Assembly: GCF_900100075.1 (NCBI RefSeq)
Contig: NZ_FNEG01000006.1
Coordinates: forward strand, 1 to 64,000
DNA from: Chryseobacterium jejuense
GTDB lineage: Bacteria > Bacteroidota > Bacteroidia > Flavobacteriales > Weeksellaceae
Length of the DNA stretch: 64,000 nt
Reading direction: 5' to 3'
Of this stretch, positions 43,056-51,800 are shown in pieces. The position numbers and the translations under genes are program-made. The notes under the pieces are model-generated. The model saw only the letters and a list, made by a program, of their open reading frames with translations, made no database searches and was not told where the DNA came from. The number at the start of each line of letters is the position of its first letter. Position 1 is the first letter of the stretch.

Positions 43056-44933
43056 CTAGGAATTCAGTAAATCATGATAATTTGTAATATGCAGATAGCC
43101 TTCCTCCTTAATGCTTACTTCCAATTGGTGTTTAACAGCAATATCATAGATTTCCTTGGGAGACATACTTCCTTTTTCACTAAGAGTTTTGCTCATATTT
43201 TTAAGCAGATCAAGATGCAGAATCAGGTCTTCTCTTGTTTTTTGTACAAGTTCCTGCATCAGTTTTTCTATTCTTTCATCTGTGATGTGTTGCTGCATGC
43301 GGTGAGGGTAGGCTTCCAAATTATAAGCAGCCTGATATTCTTCTTCGAAACCATATTTTCTGATGAAATCAATAGCCAGGCTTGTTGCCTGTTCCCTGTC
43401 GTGGCTTCTGCCAATGCTGGCATGCTGGTCTCCGAAAATAATTTCTTCAGCAATTCCTCCGGCAAGATAGATTTTGACTCTGTTCAGAAGGCTTTCCTTG
43501 GTATCATGAATCTGATGTGGGAAAGTAAAACCGGCTGCATAGCTGCTTGCTACTTTGCTTTTAAGTTGTAGCGGAGCAAAACCTGTATATAACATGTAAG
43601 AAACTGCATGTCCACATTCATGAACACTGATGTTAGCCACTGCATCTTGTTGATTGGCTTGTCGTATACTGTCAATTCTCCCCAGATAAGGAATTTCAAT
43701 GATTCTGTTACCAATCTTTCCAGTAATAATTTTTTTCTCCTGGAGATAATTGATCTCGATGTTCTTATCATCATGGATAATGGCTTCAAATAGGAATTTG
43801 CTGAGGTTGGTATCCAAAATATCCACAACACTGCTGAATACAGGGCGAACTCCTTGAACAGGAAATACTCCGTTTCTGTAGATCAGTTCGTTGATGGCTT
43901 TATTTATTTTTATGGAAACTCCGAATTTGGTTTTTGTTTGATGCTTCAGATTATTGATCTCTCTTTGGATGAGCGTATGAAAATCCTCCGTTTTTAATGA
44001 AAAATAAATCAGATGAATATTCCCGAATCTGGCTACCTGCTCAGGACGAAATTTTCTGGCTAAAGCATTCTTAATGTCAACAACTGTTATTTTTTTAGTA
44101 AATGCGTGATAAATATTGGCATCCACATCTGCTTCACTGGTTTCTTTTGACATCTGAAAAGCTTCATCAAGGTTTCCACTGATGATGATAAGCATTTTGC
44201 TGTAATCTACCGGTTCATAGATTTTCTTTTCTTTCTGCTTTTTTCGGATCAGTTTAATCATATCTTCCTCTTTCATGTCAATGATGCTCATCACATCATC
44301 GTCCATGCTAAGGTATTTTTTTAATTCTTTGGCATCCCATAAGTTCAGGTATGGATTCTCATCCAGTTCCGTTTCTCCGTTTAGCTTTCGTCTGTCATTT
44401 TCTTTTTTTCGGAAAAGGTAAGAGAATAAATAGTGTTCGAGATCTTCCCGTTCTCTTTTGCTTAGGCGGCCATCACTTAAGAGCTCCCAAAAATCAGTGA
44501 ACTTGGTTTGTGGAACCGGTATACCATCCGGATCTATAGTATTAAAACGTTGGATCTCGTCGAAAAGGGCGATGCTTGGCTTCTCATCACTTAGTCCATT
44601 ACTTTGTAAGATATCGGATACACTTTTACTCCATGACGTTTCATCCGTATTGCTTAATTCAATCTCTACAAAACGATTTTGAAAATCAAGAAAACGAACC
44701 ATTTTTCTTACCAGGTCAGTTTTTCCTACTCCAGTCATTCCCCATAGATTAATAACCACAGGGCGGGTTAGGATCTCAGGCATCAGATACCAGATCTGAA
44801 GATATTCCATGATATCATCGATGATCTTATCTATACCAATAAACTCTTTTTTAAGATAAGCCTTACAATCGTCCAGCTTTTTCTTTTTCTTCTGGATTTC
44901 TTCTTTATCAATAATCATGGATGAAAAATACAT
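43056..44933 (-). CDS. Soluble AAA+ ATPase fused to an FtsH-type M41 peptidase
   Basis: 625 residues, no transmembrane segment. Walker A GMTGVGKT (65-72), Walker B SIALFDE (120-126), sensor 1 IISGN (250-254), an arginine-finger candidate in RPEQVARFG, and a Clp D2-small-like GVRP (361-364). The ATPase thus looks Clp/ClpX-like and not FtsH-like. A charged helical insert of ~110 residues lies between Walker B and sensor 1. The C-terminal part is an M41 zinc peptidase: HECGH (438-442), AGGIAEEIIFG (491-501) and the Asp ligand in RSHDREQAT (D512). Its start overlaps the stop of the DUF4407 gene (TAATG); an ATG at 44918 is an alternative. Probably an ATP-dependent protease recruited to the DUF4407 membrane partner. 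Confidence 0.88.
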   Translation of the reverse strand: MYFSSMIIDKEEIQKKKKKLDDCKAYLKKEFIGIDKIIDDIMEYLQIWYLMPEILTRPVVINLWGMTGVGKTDLVRKMVRFLDFQNRFVEIELSNTDETSWSKSVSDILQSNGLSDEKPSIALFDEIQRFNTIDPDGIPVPQTKFTDFWELLSDGRLSKREREDLEHYLFSYLFRKKENDRRKLNGETELDENPYLNLWDAKELKKYLSMDDDVMSIIDMKEEDMIKLIRKKQKEKKIYEPVDYSKMLIIISGNLDEAFQMSKETSEADVDANIYHAFTKKITVVDIKNALARKFRPEQVARFGNIHLIYFSLKTEDFHTLIQREINNLKHQTKTKFGVSIKINKAINELIYRNGVFPVQGVRPVFSSVVDILDTNLSKFLFEAIIHDDKNIEINYLQEKKIITGKIGNRIIEIPYLGRIDSIRQANQQDAVANISVHECGHAVSYMLYTGFAPLQLKSKVASSYAAGFTFPHQIHDTKESLLNRVKIYLAGGIAEEIIFGDQHASIGRSHDREQATSLAIDFIRKYGFEEEYQAAYNLEAYPHRMQQHITDERIEKLMQELVQKTREDLILHLDLLKNMSKTLSEKGSMSPKEIYDIAVKHQLEVSIKEEGYLHITNYHDLLNS

Positions 44934-46003
44934 TATTTTTTTAGATTATCCTTGAAATCCTCAACCCTGAAATCAGTGAGAGCATTTCCCTTTTCAATTT
45001 TCTCCTTAGAATATAATCTGAAGTCGTTTTCTGTTTTTTCTAAAAGATAGTCATAAGGTCCTACATGGGAAATCAGTTTTACCAAAACTGGTGATATTTC
45101 AAGACAGATAAATAAACCCATAATAAAAGTGGCTGCCAGTCCTATGATAGCTGAGTTTTTACCAAGTTCGTCCAAAGCCTGAAGTCGGGCAGCAAAACCG
45201 TTAAACTTATCTTCAAATGTTTCTGTAGATTTTCTTTCCGTTTCGAGGTTGGTATATACTTTTGAAATTTCCTGATCCAGATATTCCAGTCTTGGGGCTA
45301 CCTGTTTTTGATAGTTTTCAAGATCCTGTCTGCGTTGCTCCTTCAATTGTTGTTTACGCTTAGCATTCGGCCCGAATCCTTCTCTTCCACTGGTTAAGCC
45401 AGACTCTTTCCCCAAAATTTCCTTTTCAAGTTCTACAGATGCAGAATCGTATGATTGTTGATATAGAGCAGCTTTTTCTGCGATTTGTTTCTTCTCTGTT
45501 TCAAAAGGACCACTTTGTTGAAGAATTCTTCCACTCATTTCACCCTGAAGTTGTTTTTTATTTCTTTGAATAATGGTGTTCAGCTGTTTATTCACTTCCT
45601 TTTCAAATATTTTAAGTTCTAAAGGTTTTGAAATAATAATTCCTAAAAATGTAGCAAGGATTAAACGGGGGATAGACATCAATATTTGATTCCACCATGT
45701 TCCGGTTTTTTTAATGGAAGACACAATATATCGGTCAAGATTAAAGATCATTAATCCCCATAAAATTCCAAATCCTATTGCTGCCCAGATATCATCAAAT
45801 ACTGTATACATGGCATAACCTGCCGATAAAGTAGCAAACACGGCGGTGAAAAGCACAATGCCTCCAATACCGGAAAATTTATTCCATTCACTCGGAGTCT
45901 TTCTTAAAATATGAATATTCCCACCGGAGCATACCATTAGGAACTTCTGGAACCAATTTATTTTATGATTCGTTTGATTTATAGTTTGTTGGTTTGTTTT
46001 CAT
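44933..46003 (-). CDS. DUF4407 membrane protein with long coiled coil
   Basis: 356 residues from the ATG at 46003 (MKTNQQ); a start six codons earlier is possible. Four membrane segments are visible: IVLFTAVFATLSAGYAMYTVF, IGFGILWGLMIFNL, PRLILATFLGIIISK and, after a ~150-residue helical region, IIGLAATFIMGLFICLEISP. The charged region between TM3 and TM4 (QLNTIIQRNKKQLQGEMS... to ...ETFEDKF) is a strong coiled-coil candidate and would be extracytoplasmic or cytoplasmic depending on topology. It matches DUF4407. Coupled by a 1-bp overlap to the AAA+/M41 gene, it may provide the membrane anchor or sensor that FtsH carries within one polypeptide. Confidence 0.87.
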   Translation of the reverse strand: MKTNQQTINQTNHKINWFQKFLMVCSGGNIHILRKTPSEWNKFSGIGGIVLFTAVFATLSAGYAMYTVFDDIWAAIGFGILWGLMIFNLDRYIVSSIKKTGTWWNQILMSIPRLILATFLGIIISKPLELKIFEKEVNKQLNTIIQRNKKQLQGEMSGRILQQSGPFETEKKQIAEKAALYQQSYDSASVELEKEILGKESGLTSGREGFGPNAKRKQQLKEQRRQDLENYQKQVAPRLEYLDQEISKVYTNLETERKSTETFEDKFNGFAARLQALDELGKNSAIIGLAATFIMGLFICLEISPVLVKLISHVGPYDYLLEKTENDFRLYSKEKIEKGNALTDFRVEDFKDNLKK

Positions 46004-46067
46004 TATAGAAAATTTATACAAAGGTAATATTAAAAATCATACCAATGTAAAAGATAGTATTATGTTT

Positions 46068-46106
46068 TACCAAGTAATTTAACTGTTGACTTTAAATTAC
46101 TTGGTA
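46068..46106. repeat. 15-bp inverted repeat in the divergent intergenic region
   Basis: TACCAAGTAATTTAA (46068-46082) and TTAAATTACTTGGTA (46092-46106) are exact reverse complements with a 9-nt centre. It lies about 65 bp upstream of the DUF4407 start and about 120 bp before the plus-strand promoter at 46226-46256. It could be an operator for a dimeric regulator or a hairpin in a 5' leader. No T run follows. Confidence 0.75.
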
Positions 46107-46225
46107 GGAAGATGGTTTATTAATTAAAAAAATATTTATTTTATATGGCTTTGGATAAATTTATTATCTGGAAATAAGTGATTTGTATGTTTTTTCATTT
46201 AGTGGTGAAAAAACAAGGATAATTG

Positions 46226-46256
46226 TTTGTAGAATTTATAAAATGTTTTATTTTTG
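46226..46256 (+). promoter_or_regulatory. Consensus promoter of the secreted TPR/LTD/RHS operon
   Basis: TTTG (46226-46229), exactly 19 bp, then TATTTTTG (46249-46256). Transcription should start at about 46261, which is the first base of a structured leader. Confidence 0.85.
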
Positions 46257-46260
46257 CATC

Positions 46261-46337
46261 AAGGGGAAGTTAGACAATATATTTATGACCTTTGCGGTAT
46301 AAAGATACAGGCCGTTGAAACCCTGTCTTCCCCTTTT
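46261..46337 (+). promoter_or_regulatory. Structured 5' leader RNA, unidentified
   Basis: The transcript's predicted 5' end AAGGGGAAG (46261-46269) pairs with CTTCCCCTT (46327-46335). Inside are a hairpin TAT(G)ACC-TTTGC-GGTATA (46284-46301) and ACAGG / CCTGT (46307-46311, 46322-46326). AGACA (46272-46276) can instead pair with TGTCT (46324-46328), competing with the last hairpin. The 3' arm of the closing stem is followed by TTTT, so it could also act as a terminator. It matches no riboswitch class that I recognise. It ends about 18 nt before the ATG of the first gene. Confidence 0.6.
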
Positions 46338-46354
46338 AATTAAAAAAACAACTA

Positions 46355-47689
46355 ATGACCAGAAAAGATTTCCTTGCACTAGGCTCTCTAGGTGTATTCT
46401 ATTTGCTATTTCCAAGCAATCTGTATTCTAAAGTTACCTCTAACAGTTGTTTGCCTGATGATGTTAATGCATTACTAAAGTCTGCATCCGACCTGAAAAA
46501 ACAGCAAAAATTTGAGGAAGCAAAAAAAATCTATCAAAAAATTATCGTACAATTTCCTAATGAAATAAGAGCCTATGATGGTATGCGAAAAGCTTTATTA
46601 TCGCAAAAAAATAAGGAATGGGAAGTGATACTGATGTTTAAAGCAGCTTTACTGACAGCACCGGATAATATTGAGCTTCAGCAGCGTCTCAACAAAGAGT
46701 ATGTAAATGCTGCGACTGGAAATAAAAAAATAGTAAAACTTATCGGTTCCAAAGGACGTTTATTAACTGATGTTAAAAAGCAATATGAGAGTCCAACTCA
46801 AAGAGGGTACAGAAATGTGAATATGCAGGAACAATACTCTAAAGTATGCAGACTGGTAGAGTGGGACGCTGATATTGGAAGCCCTCATAAAAATACAAAG
46901 TTTAAAGCCTATAAAAAAGAGCAGTATCAAAAGCAAAAACATAGATTTGATCATCTTACAACAGACGAATTAAATAATGAATTGAATACATTATTGGCAA
47001 AGCCTTTTTCTAAAGACAGAGCACAACATATCCGTCAACTTTATAATCTAAGTTTTAAAAAAATGCGGAAAGAAAAAAATCCTGAAGCATTAAATAAGGC
47101 ATTAACGTATTACAATACCGTAGATAAAAAGGATCCTTTATTTTTAAAATATATTCGCGACCTAGCGCGATTCCAAAAAAAACATGATGTTTTAATTCAG
47201 ATTGAGAATCAAAATAATACTCTAAAGAAAACATTCTGGTCTGCTTTATCGCTATTAGATGCCTACATCAAAAAGGCAGAGCATCAAAAAAGTGCTGTAT
47301 CTGCTGAAACGATAGGACTTATGAAGTTTTTAGAAGAAAACATAGATGCTCCAGATAAACGATTTGAAGTTAATACCCGTAAAATCAAGCTTGATATTAT
47401 GGGAAATCAGCTTGATACTGCTAAAGACAAAATACTTCTTCAATGTAAAAATATGTATGGGGCTTTCAATACACATATGATTGACCGCATAAATGTTCTG
47501 ATTGCAAAGTACTATTCGAAAAAAGGAGATTCAGAGGGAAAAAAAAGAATATTGAATATTGTGGTTGATCCAAGACAGTATACTGATCATTCGGATTCTC
47601 TTATTAAATCAATTGCTTTAATGAATCAGAACAGGATCTCCAAGGGAGTTTACAATCAAAATTTACAAAAACTAATAAGCCAATCATGA
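46355..47689 (+). CDS. Exported helical-repeat (TPR-like) protein of unknown function
   Basis: 444 residues. The N-terminus MTRKDFLALGSLGVFYLLFPSNLYSK has the hydrophobic stretch of a signal peptide. Residues about 40-110 form TPR-like pairs (ALLKSASDLKKQQKFEEAKKIYQKIIVQFPN, EVILMFKAALLTAPDNIELQQRLNK). The rest is Lys-rich and alpha-helical with no recognised domain. First gene of an operon that continues (4-bp ATGA overlap) into a T9SS protein and an RHS protein. It could help export or assemble them, but that is only positional inference. An unusual structured leader precedes it. Confidence 0.7.
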   Translation: MTRKDFLALGSLGVFYLLFPSNLYSKVTSNSCLPDDVNALLKSASDLKKQQKFEEAKKIYQKIIVQFPNEIRAYDGMRKALLSQKNKEWEVILMFKAALLTAPDNIELQQRLNKEYVNAATGNKKIVKLIGSKGRLLTDVKKQYESPTQRGYRNVNMQEQYSKVCRLVEWDADIGSPHKNTKFKAYKKEQYQKQKHRFDHLTTDELNNELNTLLAKPFSKDRAQHIRQLYNLSFKKMRKEKNPEALNKALTYYNTVDKKDPLFLKYIRDLARFQKKHDVLIQIENQNNTLKKTFWSALSLLDAYIKKAEHQKSAVSAETIGLMKFLEENIDAPDKRFEVNTRKIKLDIMGNQLDTAKDKILLQCKNMYGAFNTHMIDRINVLIAKYYSKKGDSEGKKRILNIVVDPRQYTDHSDSLIKSIALMNQNRISKGVYNQNLQKLISQS

Positions 47690-48897
47690 AAATAAAATAT
47701 ACTGCTTCTTTTTTTCTGCTCCTTGTTGGAAAGCTTTTTTATTCTCAGATAATGATTACAGAGGTGTATTGGAATACGCCCTATAATGAAAAGCTGAAAT
47801 TTACTAAGAAAATCAATGGGGTTCCTAACGGTGAGCTGATTGATGCTATAAAACACCATAGAGGAGAATTTGTAGAGATCTATAATTACAGCGATAGAGA
47901 TCTTAATCTTAAAAATTGGACTTTATATGATTATCAGAGTTCCTTTCAGTTGCCAGATAAGATTATTAAAAGCGGACAGTTTGTGGTAATTGCCTATAGT
48001 ACTCTTCCTTACAATACAACTCCTTTTTCAGAGTATTTTACTACCACTGCTGGAAAAGAGGATCAAATCATTCTTCAGGATAAGATTATTTTAAGAAATA
48101 AGAGAGAAACTTTATCTTTAGGATATGTTACAAATGATGGAGTTGGTGCTATAGTAAGTAAAACGGGATGGGATTTCAGAAGTGAACCTAAACCTAATTT
48201 TATAGCTAATTTAGCAGGAAATCCCTCACAGTTTTATACTGTCAAATCAATACAATATCATCCTGATCCCGCATCTACGTTGGACCCAAATGTACAACTT
48301 GAACCAGATGCTATCACTGATTATCAGGCAACTCCTAATCCTTTGGCTGCTGATTTTGTTCCTCCTATTCAAAAGTATGAAGATCTGGTTAAAAATATAT
48401 TTCAGGAATCTTTTTCCAGTTTGGATTGGGGGGATAATGTTGATGAATTGGTTAATAAGACCTGTCTTATTTCAATTGAACAGGTTTCTCAAGCCCCAAC
48501 AACTCCTAATAATCCTGTAAGAAAATGTTTTTCATATGATGCTGCCGGAAATTTTGTGAATACAAATTGTGGAAAGAATGTTTTAATTCCTCCAATAGAG
48601 TTAATTCCACATGATTTGGATGAGATAAAGAATAATATTAAAATATTCCCTAACCCTACCAAAGCTTCGGAGCAGTATAACGTGACGATATCATGGTCTG
48701 GTCCGGCATTAGATAAGATCCAGAGCATACAGATTTTTAACTCAACAGGTTCGCTTATTCATAATTTTAATTTTACACCAACTCAAGGTGCCACTACAAT
48801 TTCTTTTAGCCTGCAGAATCAGCTTCCAGGAACTTTTGTTGCCAATTTTGTTTTAATTAATGGACAGGTAATATCTAAAAACATTTTAAGATGGTAA
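47686..48897 (+). CDS. Lamin-tail-domain protein with T9SS sorting tail
   Basis: 403 residues with a signal peptide ending KLFYSQ. The N-terminal region is a lamin tail (LTD) domain: IMITEVYWNTP, GEFVEIYNYSDRDLNLKNWTL and KSGQFVVIAYS. A ~150-residue Pro/Asn-rich linker follows, then a T9SS type A C-terminal domain (NNIKIFPNPTKASEQYNV, IQIFNSTGSLI, VISKNILRW). LTDs occur in many surface and extracellular bacterial proteins. Overlaps its neighbours by 4 bp upstream and 7 bp downstream. It is likely displayed on the cell surface and may anchor or accompany the RHS protein. Confidence 0.85.
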   Translation: MKIKYTASFFLLLVGKLFYSQIMITEVYWNTPYNEKLKFTKKINGVPNGELIDAIKHHRGEFVEIYNYSDRDLNLKNWTLYDYQSSFQLPDKIIKSGQFVVIAYSTLPYNTTPFSEYFTTTAGKEDQIILQDKIILRNKRETLSLGYVTNDGVGAIVSKTGWDFRSEPKPNFIANLAGNPSQFYTVKSIQYHPDPASTLDPNVQLEPDAITDYQATPNPLAADFVPPIQKYEDLVKNIFQESFSSLDWGDNVDELVNKTCLISIEQVSQAPTTPNNPVRKCFSYDAAGNFVNTNCGKNVLIPPIELIPHDLDEIKNNIKIFPNPTKASEQYNVTISWSGPALDKIQSIQIFNSTGSLIHNFNFTPTQGATTISFSLQNQLPGTFVANFVLINGQVISKNILRW

Positions 48898-51800
48898 TTT
48901 CACAAACAATAAAATTAAAGATATATTCTTTTCTATTCTTCTTTATATCATATCACTCAATATTTGCTCAAGAGAATAAGACTATTGAGATTCCTTTGAA
49001 ATATAGCACTGCTGGTTATGCCGAGAATAATGCTATGCAGAAAGATATAGCTTCTAAAACAACAGGGTCTAATATACTTACCCCTTCGGTACAGGCGGAA
49101 ATGAGTACAAGCGAAACAGGTGCTCTTACTTATACGTTACCTATAGAAGTTTTTAAAGGATTAAATAATTTTCAACCCAATGTAGCTTTGGCTTATAATA
49201 GTCAGAATAGTAATGGACAGGCTGGATGGGGTTGGAACATCGTAGGACTTTCTGCCATTACAATGGGAGGGAAAAGTAAAGAGATTGATGGAATTACTAT
49301 TGGACCACAATACGATGGTAAGGACCCATATTATCTGGATGGGCAAAGGTTAATCAAAATTGATGAAACTACTTTTGCCACAGAAAAATTTTCAAAAATT
49401 AAAATTACAAAACCTACATCCGGTGAATATAAATTTATTGTTCAGTATACAGATGGTAAAATTGCAAAATATAAGGAGTTGGTTTCTCAACAATTTTATA
49501 TTTCTACAATTATTGATGCTTTTAACAATGAAATACATTATTCTTATCAGGTAGAAAATAATGTTCCGGTCATAACCAAAATATCATATGGAGGCAGTAA
49601 TGCTGCGGATGATAAATACTTTGTCAATTTCCTTTATAAAGCACGAAAGAGAAATATTCAAATATTTAGAAAAGGAGTTTCTTATGTTACCAATAAAGTC
49701 CTTTATGAAATCAATACAGGATCTTCCAGTGTGCCATTATACAGAAAATATATTCTTTCTCATGATTATATTGAAGATAATAGTGTAGAACGTTTAAGAA
49801 ATGTGGTTGTAAGTAATGAGAATGGGGAGAATCTTAAACCTCTAAACTTTAATTATAACGCTACCACACAAGGGGTAATAGCTTGGGGAGCAAATAAATG
49901 GAGTGGAATTAGTGGTTGGGCTACTGGTTTAGGAAGTGTTACTTTAGGTAATTTTTCAAAAGGAAAATATGCTTATCCTGTTTTTCAGGTTAGAGAACCG
50001 AATGGATATTCTATCAGTGATGGTGGAGTTTTTTCAGGAACGATAGATGTAGGAACAAATAATTCAGGTACATCTTTATTTTCTGGTAGAGTTCTGGATC
50101 TTAATAACAGATTAACAGAAAAAGATCAATTAATTGTTGTGAATGAATCTCCGATAGGTACTGGAGATTATAACAATCCAAATATTGCAGTAAATCAGCA
50201 ATTAAAGGACCAGGTTGTCTTCGGTATAAAGAATATGGTGACTGGCGATCTGAGAAAAGTGACAGTTCCTGTAAAAGGAGGACTGGTAGAAGTACAGAAC
50301 TATATAGCACCAGATCCTTATGATCCTTATAGCCAGGGATCTTATGAAACATCCTATACACGTGATGAGACAAGAAGAGAGTATGTTCAGGCTGACTTTA
50401 ATAACGACGGGCTCATAGACTTTTTAATTATAGAACCACAAAATCTAAATAGAGGAAATCGTATATATCTGGTTGAAATTGGAAGACAAAATTCCAGTAC
50501 TGCAATTGATCTTAACCCAATTATTTTAAGTGAAACTTTAGCATTACATGGTAAAGATATTTATCCGGTAGAATTTGACGGGGATGGTCTTCCTGAATTG
50601 CTTGTTGTAGATAAATATAATGCAAAATATTCTGTCTATAAAGTAAACTTTGGAACAAATAATCTGGATACATTAGTTTCTAACGAACAACTTTTTAATT
50701 TTGGAAGTAAAACGCCTCTTTTTTTTGGAGATTTCAATGGCGATGGTTTAACTGATTTTATTACTCCACAAACTGTTTATGAAATTCCCGAAGATGATAA
50801 TTCTGGAATTAAAATGGGGGATACTTATTTCAGAATGCAAACAGAAGGCTTGCTATGGTGGAAATATACCGGAAACGGAGCAACATTTATAAAAAATCAG
50901 GAAGATTATACAGAACAAAAGATTGCTTATTTAAAACCTTCTCAGAATAACTATATAAAAAGAACAACTTTTTGGCAAAAGTTCTGGAACGGGCAGCCTG
51001 ATTCATATGAATTTACACGATATGCAACTAATAATATTATTATTACAGATTTTAATAATGATGGAAGGTCAGATATTATTACCATTAATAAAATTGGTAA
51101 AATAAAATATAATGTTGATGGGAAATTATATGGAGCACCTGTACAGAATCTATCTAATACTTTATTAAGAAGAGCTTCTGGTTTAAGAATTGAAGAATTT
51201 TATTCATCACTTACGAATAGAGTGAATTTTTATGAAAATAAGAATTTACAGGGAGGGACGTTTAAACAATTATCTACCTTTTCTATTGAAAGTAATGAAA
51301 TTTCTCCTTTATCACTCATTACATCAACTTCCAGTTTTAATTATCTGAATATATTCAGAGCAGGTATTGACATTTTTGATCCAATTTTAAGAGAGAATAA
51401 ATTTATTGGAATCAGCAATGATAATTTTTTAGAAAAACAGATTCAGGAGGTAAATAATGGCTCAAATGTTCTCCAAAAAATAGGTTATGAAAGTATGGAT
51501 TATCTGGAGGGGGCTGAGGCTAATATTAACAGGAGTAAAATAGCCTATTATTATAAGCCACAGGAACAGTTAAAATATCCTTATTTGGTACATAAAGCTA
51601 ATCCAATGCTTTACTTAGTCAATAAAATTCATACTGTATTTGATGATAAAATCCTTACAAAAGAATACCGATATGAAAATGGAATACAGCATCTTGAGGG
51701 AAAAGGATTCAGAGGGTTTCAGAAAACTTATGCCAGTGATGCTTATGAATCTGAACTGAAGAATGGAAAGTATATTAATAAAAATCCGGTAAAAGCGGTT

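Noticed and set aside
46261..46337. Hammerhead-type ribozyme, suggested by GAAAC and GTC in the leader
   Set aside because: The required CUGANGA core is absent and the stems do not form the three-way junction of that ribozyme.
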